From contig WION01000445.1 in NCBI GenBank assembly GCA_015039365.1, forward strand, positions 1 to 43,352: a DNA stretch of 43,352 bases, given 5' to 3'. The DNA is from Amanita rubescens (lineage: Eukaryota > Basidiomycota > Agaricomycetes > Agaricales > Amanitaceae). The notes beneath the pieces were generated by a model that ran no database searches, had not been told where the DNA came from, and was given only the letters and a program-made list of their open reading frames with translations. The stretch's first letter is position 1. Every line of letters begins with the position of its first letter. This document shows, one piece after another, positions 34,595 through 43,352 of the stretch. The translations under genes were made by a program, and so were the position numbers.

Positions 34595-35913
34595 ATGGCC
34601 AGTTTCTCCTCCCCGTCGCCGCCGCCTCTCCGTCACCCTGTGCCTACCCATCCCGCATACATCCCAGAGCCTCCTTCGACGCCTGCATCTCCAAACGGTT
34701 ATCAACGTTACTCATCGTCTCCAGGTCCCCCACCTCAGGTTCAGGCATACCCGACACATGTCCCAGCGTACACGTCACCATTTCAACACTCTCAACCCCC
34801 GCATATGCAACAGATGCATCATGAACAGTCACATATGCGCTCGCAACCTGCTCCTGGTCCTTCCGTACCTGCGCCAGACTACGGGGCGTGGGGACTGAAT
34901 GATGCAACGGCGCAGTTTGGTATGCAATTGGGTCACAATGCAGTAGCAGCAGGCCAGGAATATGTGCAAAAGAATGTATGCACATCTTTCTTTATTTTAT
35001 CTTTCATTTTCTCATCGGATTGTCACGTAGTTTGGAACAATATTTCCTGCCACACATATAAAACACCACTTTAACGTTTCCAATTCGTACGTTATGCGCA
35101 AAATCCAGCTTGTGCTGTTTCCTTGGAAGCACAAGCCTTGGTCAAGACGCGTTCGAAGGTCAGAAGCTGGGCAGAGTGAATGGCAACCACCACGAGACGA
35201 CGTAAACTCTCCCGATCTTTATATACCCCGTATGTTATATATTGTCTTTCATTCACATGGACACTGAATCTGGTAACTACAGTAATGGCGCTTGTAACAT
35301 ATGTCCTTCTATGCGCGTTATATTCGGGTCTGAATGGCAGTTTTCATCCCAAAGTACGCAGCAAAACGACTTTGTCGATTTCTTCACCTCATCAACATTG
35401 CAGATGCTAGGCGAATCTGCATCTCGTGCTCTAGGTGTCCTCACCATAGATTTTTGTTTCGTTAAACTGGGATGTTACTTCCTCAACGTGCAGGGATCGA
35501 GCCAGGTCGTGGACTTGGTAGCCTATGGCGGTTACAAGTTTGTTGGGTTTGTATCTTCGTCTAACACATTTCTTTATTTTACTAATGCTCTTTGCAGGGT
35601 TGTCTTGGCCCTGATGGCAGGATTCTTGGGGCTCCCATATGCATTGTGGTCACTCGTATTCCTCTATGCCTTTCTAGCTAATGCTTTCTTTCTGGTACGT
35701 GTGCGTATGAATACCATTTACTCCCACTAAATAGCGGTCCACCAGCTCCGTTCCCTACGCTCAGTGGTCCTGCCAGACCCTTCGATCGCTGTAAACAGCT
35801 CCACGAACCCAACTACCACCGTGAATCCAGCACAACGACGCCGGAGAATCACGTTCCTTTTCCTCGTGGCAGTATGTCAGATCGTTTATATGGGGATTCT
35901 AGTTCGTGTTTGA
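34595..35913 (+). CDS. YIF1: YIF1 family ER-Golgi transport protein
   Basis: Six exons (34595-34975, 35031-35229, 35283-35353, 35404-35546, 35598-35694, 35746-35913) give 352 residues. The N-terminal 100 residues are Pro/Gln/Ser-rich and cytosolic. Next comes the conserved YIF1 core (GHNAVAAGQEYVQKN, HHFNVSNSYVMRKIQLVLFP, YIPLMALVTYVLLCALYSG) and several membrane helices ending near the C terminus. Yif1 with Yip1 binds Ypt/Rab GTPases and supports COPII vesicle budding and ER-to-Golgi traffic. The last intron acceptor (35745) was chosen because it restores FFLLRSLRSVVLP. The start lies 112 bases after the LanC-like stop. Confidence 0.9.
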
Positions 35914-36212
35914 GAATGCCATGACATGAGCAGAGAAATTTATCGCCGATCGTGATTATCTTAGACTATGCAGTAAAATATTTAAGTATCACGACGACAG
36001 TTGCTCAAGCAAGTCTCGCTGAGACGGTGGAGATTTATTGTTACAGATATTTCTACATATTAGGATAACGGGAACGTGTGCGCAGATGACGGCCGTGTGA
36101 CCCGACGTATCGTTGTGACGTTCGCGTCGTTAACTAGCTTCCATCTTCCTCCTGTCCCTGGCTTCAGTTATTCTTTAGATATCCCTCTTCCGAGGACATA
36201 TTACTGTATACT

Positions 36213-38757
36213 ATGTCTACAGCAGAAGCACGAACGGCACACGCCAAGGCAATACTTGGTGCCGAATTACACGCCCGCCTTTCTGACACGAAAGTGTTAT
36301 TAGTCGGCGCAGGCGGCATCGGATGCGAACTCTGTATGATGCGAATTCTATTTTCCAACCAATTTCTCACCACGGACGCGTGACATTTGCAGTGAAAAAT
36401 ATCGTATTGACTGGGTTCGGAAATATTACTCTTTTGGATCTTGACACTATAGACTTGTCGAACTTGAACCGCCAGTTCTTGTTCAGAAAGAAAGATGTGA
36501 AGCAGAGCAAAGCATTGGTGAGTGTGCACGTTTCATCTCTTGTCCCAACAGTCAAATATGCGGGAAGATATATATTTGATCGTTTTCTTCTCTGGAATGA
36601 AACAGATCGCTGCACAGAGCGCAGCGCCGTTCAATCCCAATGTTCGTATCACACCTATCCACGGGAATATAAAAGAACCGCAATATGATATTGAGTGGTT
36701 CCGACAATTCGACATTGTACTTAACGCTCTCGATAACCTAGGTAGGGCTTTACCTAGGGTTTTTCTTTAGGATCTACTTACTCCTTCTGAAAGATGCTAG
36801 AAGACATGTAAATAAGATGTGCATGGCGGCTGAAATACCGCTCGTGGAGTCCGGAACTGCAGGGTATTTGGGACAAGTTCAGCCTCTACTCAAGGTAAGT
36901 GATCATGAATTGTCTACCGAGTTAGATATCAATCTCCTTAATAGGAGGTGACTGAATGCTTTGATTGCATTCCAAAACCTACGCCAAAGACGTTCCCTGT
37001 CTGCACAATTCGTTCGACGCCAAGCCAACCTATTCATTGCATCGTCTGGAGTAAGAGCTATCTTCTTGGGTGAGTACTCTACCGACCCCCGTGTCCCGCC
37101 ATGTGAATTCACATCGTACAGCCAACTTTTTGGAGAAGACGAAGATGCCGTAGGGGAGCTTGACGCTGCTGAACAGCAAGGCGAAAATGGTAATTAATTT
37201 CGTCTTTAAGATCAAACAGTTCCGTTTACGTTGCTTATTAAAGCTACCGAAATTGCTGCCCTGAGAAAAGAAGCACTTGCCTTTCAGACAGTCCGGCAGG
37301 CTCTAAACTCTCCTACCAATACCGATGCCGCAAGAACCGTTTTTCAAAAGGTGCATTCATATCATTGTCATCTTCGTACATATACTCACATCTTTAGGTG
37401 TTTTATGGAGATATTCAGAACTTGTTGTCGATGCCGGACATGTGGCGTCATCGGAAACCTCCCGTGCCACTCGACTATGATAAGATTATGGATGGATCTT
37501 TTGAGCTGCACGCTCAGAAGGCTTCAACAAATTCTACTGCTGAAAACGGACACGTCACCAATGGCAGGAGTAATGTTAATGGCAAGCCTAGCGCCAATGG
37601 TCAAACGTCCGGAAGTGCAACTGCGAAGCTTAAAGACCAACGAACCCTGAGCCTTAAGGATAATCTCGAGCTCTTTATCTCGAGGTGCGTTTGTTCCGCG
37701 TCAATGCCTATCACTGCACCCAATTCATAAACGACAAGCACAAATCGTTTGGCCTCTCGCGTGCGCAGTGGGGAGGAGAGTATCTCCTTTGACAAGGACG
37801 ACGACGACACACTCGATTTCGTGACGGCGGCGTCAAACTTACGGTCGGCCGCTTATGGGATTGAAGTCAAGACAAGATGGGATGTCAAAGGTTCTATCTG
37901 GATCTCTATTTCTTTCTTTTGGCTGATTATTCCGCGTAGAGATGGCAGGTAACATCATTCCAGCAATTGCAACGACAAATGCTGTCATTGCCGGCCTCAT
38001 CGTACTTCAAGCACTTCATTTCTTGCGGAAATCGTATGGAAAGTTACGAAACGTGCACATACAACTCAAGCCGGCGGTTCCACTGAGTGCCGTTACACTA
38101 TCTGCTCCTACTTCGGAGTGTGGTGTATGCAGAGATACATATACCACTGTTTTATGTGATCCGGCCAGAACATCGTTGGGAGACGTGGTTAGGGGAATCC
38201 TTGGGAATGATGAGCGTGAAGTGAGTGTTTATGAAGATAAACGGGTGTTGAGCGACCCGGATTGGGATGACAACTATGAGCGGACGTTGGAAAGTTTGAA
38301 TGTGACGCAGGGGAAATTCTTGACCATTGTGGACGAAGAAGGTGAATGGGCGAGCATCGCAGTCTCCTTGAGCACCTTACCGTAAGTCTCTCATTTCGTT
38401 TTCATTGATCTTCAGCTTAGTATTCATAGCCCTAACCATTCAATTGACGCTCCTCCATTTATCTTGCCATCACCCCTTCCGCAACCTCCGCGGAAGAAGG
38501 CGAAGCGACCCCCACCAGTGGAGACACCACCGCGCCCGTCGCTTAAGCGACCTTTGCCCACAGAAGATGAAAACGGTGTCATTGACTTGGAGCCAACACC
38601 GAAACGCGCCAGAACAAAGACCAATCTAAACAGTCGAACCAGTGGCGATAATTCAACAGCGAGCCCTAGCAAACGACGTAGATTAGAAGAAGAAGGGTTT
38701 CTCTTGATGGAAGGAGGGAGCACCGCGCTAGAGGATGATGTGATTGAAATCGACTGA
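36213..38757 (+). CDS. UBA2: SUMO-activating enzyme E1 subunit 2
   Basis: Eleven exons (36213-36333, 36393-36517, 36606-36741, 36794-36894, 36945-37069, 37122-37189, 37244-37350, 37398-37684, 37769-37890, 37940-38381, 38430-38757) give 653 residues. GAGGIG (32-37) binds [19 protein letters not shown] is the adenylation-domain signature. C181 in [10 protein letters not shown] is the SUMO-thioester Cys. C166 and C169 (ECFDC) with C458 and C461 (CGVC) form the zinc site. A ubiquitin-fold domain follows (residues about 460-545). The basic C-terminal tail holds KKAKRP and KRRR nuclear signals and short acidic VIDL/DVIEID motifs resembling SUMO-interacting motifs. With Aos1 it activates SUMO and passes it to Ubc9 in the nucleus. 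A low-complexity Asn/Gly insert ([15 protein letters not shown]) interrupts the middle. Confidence 0.95.
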
Positions 38758-38886
38758 TTACTACGACCTTTTTATTGCTTTACTCTACGATCATATATCA
38801 TTATGTACTAATCAGCCTATTATTCCGCCGTGGCGGAGGTAATTAATTACTGACTATTGTCACGCGTTACGCGACGCGCTTCAAGT

Positions 38887-41417
38887 ATGGCACCAAGAGC
38901 AACGCAGAAAACGGAGAAGCAATCTAAACTCAAGCAAAAAACGGTCAAGTTTGGCTCATTGCCGACGAGTACGACTGCTCGGACTTATGACCCTTTGACT
39001 GCTGTACGCAAGGATCTCGTGTTTGGCGAGTCAAGCCACTAAACTACGCCAGTATACAGTTCTCGGCGACACCTGATTTGACAAATATTTCAAGAAGTCA
39101 AAATGTGCGCCTAACATCGCAAAACGCTAGTAAAGGCAAGGGGAAGGCAAGGGAGGACATTATAGATCTTACTTCCGCAAGAGAGAGTACCGGTGAGTTC
39201 ATTCGCCCGTGTAATTGGCATACGTTGATGAAGGGAGCAGATGACAGACTTTGGGTTGACATTCATGAACCAACTACTGAGGCTGAGCTGGCTGTTCACA
39301 TTCGAAAAGTCGAGGACGTGAGGCGCTGGTTTACGGAAGCCTTCAACGGCGGGCCTTCTGGAAAACTTAGAAAGTACCGCGTATGTTCTCTCATCTAAAA
39401 TGTTATTCAAAAAATGTTGAATCCAGGTAGCGGATACTCGTCTTGACTGGACCTGCTGGAACTGCCAAAACAGCTACGGTCCGTGTTTTAGCACGGGAAC
39501 TAGGTTTTGAAATGCTCGAATGGCGGAATAGTATTGGTGATACATTTGCTGCGTTTGATAGTAAGCATTTTTAACTGTCGCATGTACCTGCACTTAACCT
39601 CTATCAACTCCAGACGAGCTCATGGATTATGCAAATAATGGCTCCTACGAAACGCTCATGACAAAATTTGAAACATTTTTCAACCGTGCTTCCAACTGCC
39701 AGAATTTCTTGACTTCTCTTGACGACAGTCGTCCCCTAAGCACTCAATCATCTCAACTTCCATCTTCCTCCAGTGAAGGGTCTCGAAACACATCGGGTCG
39801 GAAGATCATCCTCCTCGAAGACCTGCCGAACGTTTTGCACTTGGGCACGCAGGCGAGGTTCCATGCTGTACTTCGCTCCTTCGCAGAGACGCTATCAGAA
39901 CCACCTGTTCCTATTGTTATCATAATTAGCGATACACAGACTGTCGGTGAAGCCAATGACGAACGAGTAGCGCGAGGACGCTACCGAAACGCAGACGGAG
40001 AAGGTGTCATGGATATCAGGACGGTCCTTCCAAGGGATCTCCTAGGTGGTCCATATGTAACTTCGATAAAGTAAGAGAACCTTGTCGAGTGATGGAATGA
40101 TCATAACCGAATTGTCGATAGGTTCAACCCAATCGCTCCAACATTGCTTCGCAAAGCGCTTCAAGGCCTTGTCAATACACATTTCGCACTCAACAAGAGT
40201 GCACAACCATCCAAGGATGTCTTGGACGTCGTAGTGGAGACCGCAAATGGGGATATTAGAAGCGCCATAATGGCTCTACAGTTCGCATGTGGTGCAAGTA
40301 TTCCTAATGGAAAGACGCGGAAAAAGAGGGACGCGAAGTTGACGACCTTGATGCTGGAGTCTATCACGCGAAGAGAGCAAAGTCTAGTGCTTTTTCATCT
40401 GCTTGGGAAAGTGCTCTACAATAAGCGTAGGCTTCGTTCTTCATCGCTAAAAACAAGATACTCACCTCTATTCATAGGTAAAGGTGATCCTTCGAGTTCA
40501 TCGGCAAGCGCCAAGGATGTCCAAAAAGAGAAGATGTTAGATGCCCTGATTCCCGATCCTCCTAAGCTACCCAGGTGGTTGAGTGATCACGATCGCAGAG
40601 CTAGCAGGGTCGACGTTGATGTGCGTATATGCGATCCAGTTACTGCATGATGTATAATATAATCACTCATTTAGGCGCTATATGCAAGCACTCCTATTGA
40701 TTCTGACTTGTTCTCATTGTACATACACCAAAATTACACGGAATTCGCCACTGAAATTGAGGAGTGTGATGGAGTTGCAGATTGGCTGAGTTGGGTTGAT
40801 TCGAGTGGGGGAGAAACTGTACGTATATCTGTTATTGCACTTGCCATTTGGGATTGAACGATTTGCTTGTAGTGGTACCAAGCGAATCCATATCGATTCC
40901 ACCTTCTTACGCTAGGAACATTGCATTCGTTGCCCTCTCCTGTTCCTAGGAGAAATCAGAAGGTGGTTAAACCAGAGTTCTTCGAGTATCGTGAAAAAGA
41001 AAAGGAAGCGTGGGGAACTGTCCACGATGTCCGGAATTGGGTAGTGCGGAGAACTAACATCCACGTACGCGCTTTTTTGGGGGGGAATGAAATGTTAATT
41101 GACTGTCACCATAGGATGATGATGGCTGGAGGATATGTGCATGGACTACACCAGAGATAGCTACGGAGCTCGGAGGAGTTCTTAAAGCTTTCGATTCGTG
41201 CCAGCAATTGGGTACTAGACCAAGATCACACCAGAATTTCTCTCGAATGGTGTTTCAAAGGGATCCAGGGGCCTCTCGATACCACCATCTCGGTGAAGAT
41301 GAATTGAATCCCATCGCCGAGAAGGATCATGATGCGTGGGACGTCGGGAACAAAGGTGACAACGCTGATGAAGCCGGTGGTGGGTGGTTGGAGAACGACG
41401 ATATCGAGGAGTTTTGA
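38887..41417 (+). CDS. RAD17: Checkpoint clamp loader RAD17/RAD24
   Basis: Eight exons (38887-39003, 39060-39380, 39431-39560, 39614-40070, 40122-40620, 40675-40818, 40873-41064, 41115-41417) give 720 residues. The basic N terminus is followed by WVDIHEPTTEAELAVHIRKV, Walker A GPAGTAKT (153-160), a Walker B-like IILLEDLPN (E258-D259), and the AAA+ lid segment DIRSAIMALQF. The C-terminal region is conserved in Rad17. The protein replaces Rfc1 in an RFC complex that loads the 9-1-1 clamp at DNA damage. The first intron (39004-39059) is predicted from an ACTAAAC branch point; without it the N terminus would stop early. The start is 129 bases after the UBA2 stop. The acidic end (LENDDIEEF) is typical of the family. 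Confidence 0.9.
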
Positions 41418-41736
41418 CATCCCTTCTCGTCGTCGTTCTGCGCAGTAATGCCCAAAATATCATTACGACGCTATCTACTTTACAAGGTATATCGCTAGTA
41501 ACGTTTTGACTGATATGCTGTAGCGATATTAAACATATATAATAAAATAAAATAATTGCGTATGAACAGAGCGATGTCACGAAGTCCAAAGCAGGTTGTA
41601 AGACGAAAGCGGCATACCTGGAAGAAAAGAAAAGAAAAAAAGTTTGGTTTTTTTGTAAGATGTAAGATCTGGAAAGGGCTACGCACAGATGATGAAAAAA
41701 TGCTTTGACAGATCAATGGGGAGTTGCATCCGATGC
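41418..41736. other. Convergent 3' spacer
   Basis: About 320 AT-rich bases between convergent genes (RAD17 on +, the unknown gene on -). It contains AATAAAATAAAATAA at about 41540, likely part of a polyadenylation region. No gene was seen. Confidence 0.45.
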
Positions 41737-42834
41737 TTATCGGTCCTTCAAACCGTCGACTACGGCCGTTGAGAGCGGCAAAGTTCTTCGAATTGCTGGA
41801 GTCGGTGTGGGGGTGACGTCGCTAGGAGGGCTCGGCGTCCCTGATATCAAATCCGACGACAACCCTACGTTGCTTAGATAGCTAGAAATGTTCCTTCGCC
41901 GAAAGCCCAGAGAGCAATGCTTGGGCGGTGATTTTGTTAGCTTCACTATCTGATGTACTGAGCAGATTGATAAATGACGAGCGGAATGGTCGCGCTGTGT
42001 TGTGGTTGGACCAGAAAGAATCGTATGTTAGCGCAGTGCTTGAAGTGTTGGAGGTGGCAGATGAGGATGAAGGGTGCAATTTAAAGGATGTATTTGATAC
42101 TGGTTGACTAGATGACGTAGGTGCTTGCGGTGCAGGATGGCTTGGATGATGGAGCGTTCCTTTCTCGCTCCATTTGACTGGATTGGTGAATAAGGAACTG
42201 AGGTTGTTGTTAGATACGTTGGGATTGGATTTTGTTGAACAATAGCGCTGGTGGTGGTAGAAGTCCCGTCCACAGGTGGCCTGCTTGGTACATCAAGTTG
42301 CATGATAGAATCTCCGCGTCGCATCGGGGTGAAGATGGCAAAGGTTTTGGATTGTTCCCCTCCAGACCTGGCAGGTGTGCCTACTGGGCGATGAGTCTCG
42401 GCCACCTCGTGCCTCACGTCTTGCGATGAGTTTGCTGACTCGATGTCCTGGAGATGTTGTAGGTACGCCCATCGCTCTAGGTTCAGCATTTACATCGGAG
42501 ACCTTGGCCGTGGACGATGTAGGTTGTGATTTCAATCCCGGGAATGGTGGAAATACAAATTCTCGACTTCGTTCAAATTCTGTCTTTGCTGAGTGACACG
42601 AGTTAGAGGAGACGAGATATACATAATAATTTCACTACCCAGCCATGTTCAACCTTTAGTTTTGCATATTGTAGACGTAGTTGAAGTTGCCGCGTCAGCT
42701 AGCAAATGGTCAGGAAGTAAGTCGTGAATTGGAAGATTTGAACGTACGTGAATGACCTTTGCCCTCTCTATCGAATGTTTCCTTCTCTTGTCCGAATCGT
42801 GAGCCTGTGTGGATGAGGACGCCGTAGTGACCAT
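41737..42834 (-). pseudogene. Unknown Ser/Pro-rich protein gene with two frame breaks
   Basis: From the ATG at 42834 the reading runs MVTTASSSTQ, a basic stretch (KRRKHSIERAKVIH), a probable 15-nt exon (VEHGW), then REFVFPPFPG. After an intron comes AEILSCNLMYQAGHLWTGLL, continuing PPPALLFNKIQSQRI. At about 42211-42220 the frame must shift by one base to continue as NNNLSSLFTNPVKWSEKGT, followed by a Ser-rich tail with TYDSFWSNHNTARPFRSS and SGLSAKEHF. At the TAG (41882-41884) a second one-base shift would continue SSYLSNVGLSSDL to a stop at 41737. The conserved look of both sides of each break suggests recent lesions or sequencing errors. I do not recognise the family. It is divergent from the dioxygenase gene to the right. 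Confidence 0.5.
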
Positions 42835-43005
42835 CGTCGGCAGCTGCGGCAGTCTGGCGAACTGCCGCGGTTGGCTTGGCTCATTGGAACACACGTGACT
42901 TAAGATAATGCTCACGTGCACACGTCTTTAGTAATGGTCTCACATCATCCAGCCTGATCGTTTCGGCAGGACAAGTCCCGATATGCCATCGTCGAAGCTT
43001 TCACC
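42835..43005. promoter_or_regulatory. Divergent promoter with two CACGTG boxes
   Basis: The 171 bases between the start codons of the leftward unknown gene and the rightward 3-hydroxyanthranilate dioxygenase gene hold CACGTG at 42892-42897 and 42913-42918, and an inverted CCAAT word (ATTGG) near 42884. CACGTG is the core site of basic helix-loop-helix regulators. Use in this organism is inferred. Confidence 0.5.
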
Positions 43006-43352
43006 ATGCCCATTCCTCCTCCTTTGAATTTCCCAAGTGGCTCGCAGAGAATGGCCATCTCCTCCAGCCTCCAGTAAACAATTTCTGCCTGTACCAGGGG
43101 AAGGACTTTACGATTATGGTGGTTGGCGGTCCGAACGAACGGAATGATTATCACGTTAATGAAACAGAAGCAAGTGACGTTTGTACCGTTTCAGGAGTTG
43201 CTGTGCTGAGGAGCAAACTGCCAGGAATGGTTCTATCAGCACAAGGGCGGAATGCTGCTACGGGTCGTTGACGAAGGCGTCTTTCGGGATATAAGAATTG
43301 AAGAAGGAGAAATGTTTCTATTGCCAGGCAAGGTTGCCCAGTCATCAGCTAA
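43006..43352 (+). CDS. BNA1: 3-hydroxyanthranilate 3,4-dioxygenase, 5' part (truncated by window)
   Basis: The reading MPIPPPLNF then [45 protein letters not shown] and [18 protein letters not shown] matches the N-terminal half of this kynurenine-pathway enzyme. It opens the ring of 3-hydroxyanthranilate on the way to NAD. His of YHVNETE and Glu of the following EWFYQ segment are the family's iron ligands. Between MPIPPPLNF and PKWLAENG (about 43030-43035) one base seems missing, so the ATG at 43006 is out of frame with the rest. The only intron seen would use a GC donor (about 43173, GAA|GCAAGT) and the acceptor before GAATGG. The 3' part lies outside the window, and the last bases do not clearly continue the family pattern. 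It may be a fresh pseudogene or contain a sequencing error. Confidence 0.72.

Noticed and set aside
42201..42220. A 20-nt intron to explain the frame break in the unknown gene
   Set aside because: It is below any plausible spliceosomal intron size, so a one-base shift is the simpler explanation.
1..43352. CRISPR array, tRNA, rRNA or bacterial operon signals
   Set aside because: Tandem repeats present have no spacers, no cloverleaf with a GGTTCRANYCC box was found, and genes are intron-rich and eukaryotic.

Overview
This is genomic DNA from a filamentous basidiomycete, most likely a mushroom-forming Agaricomycete. Genes are cut by many 45-80 nt introns with GT(A/G)NGN donors, CTRAC-type branch points and CAG/TAG acceptors. 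The gene content also fits: membrane-anchored copper radical oxidases, a GPR1/FUN34-type acetate transporter, a LanC-like protein, a HECT-like protein and a TET/JBP-like dioxygenase. No CRISPR array, rRNA or tRNA was seen. All exon models were spliced by eye; each multi-exon model called intact sums to whole codons.

About 0.9-14.5 kb is an accessory, transposon-rich island. It holds an intact DDE integrase/transposase gene (+ strand, 1001-2921), a 12-exon gene for a HECT-like ubiquitin ligase (- strand, 4340-7761), a six-copy 115-bp tandem array at its 5' end in which each unit looks like one exon plus one intron (7786-8475), a candidate non-autonomous hAT-like element of about 2.1 kb (9430-11574), and a 9-exon gene for a 2OG-Fe(II) dioxygenase resembling fungal TET/JBP enzymes (- strand, 11608-14417), whose start codon sits in a large inverted repeat.

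About 15.0-19.3 kb is a graveyard of gene fragments lying head to tail on the + strand: a beta-carbonic anhydrase remnant with an in-frame stop, a MYND zinc-finger remnant with a frameshift, a Rab-GAP (TBC/EF-hand) remnant with a stop and a frameshift, and a proline-rich open frame built on intron-like repeats.

About 20.2-31.7 kb carries ordinary genes, all on the + strand: a seven-bladed beta-propeller lactonase-like protein, an acetate transporter family protein, and two tandem paralogous copper radical (glyoxal-type) oxidases with a C-terminal membrane anchor. From 32.1 to 41.4 kb is a very compact + strand run with short spacers (61, 112, 299 and 129 bp): an uncharacterised protein, LanC-like, YIF1, UBA2 (SUMO E1) and RAD17/RAD24 clamp loader. 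The right end has a - strand gene of unknown function whose frame is broken twice, and a divergent, window-truncated 3-hydroxyanthranilate dioxygenase gene with an apparent frameshift. No single new system is proven. The strongest oddities are the exon-intron minisatellite, the TET/JBP-like gene beside transposon sequence, and the inverted repeat over its start.
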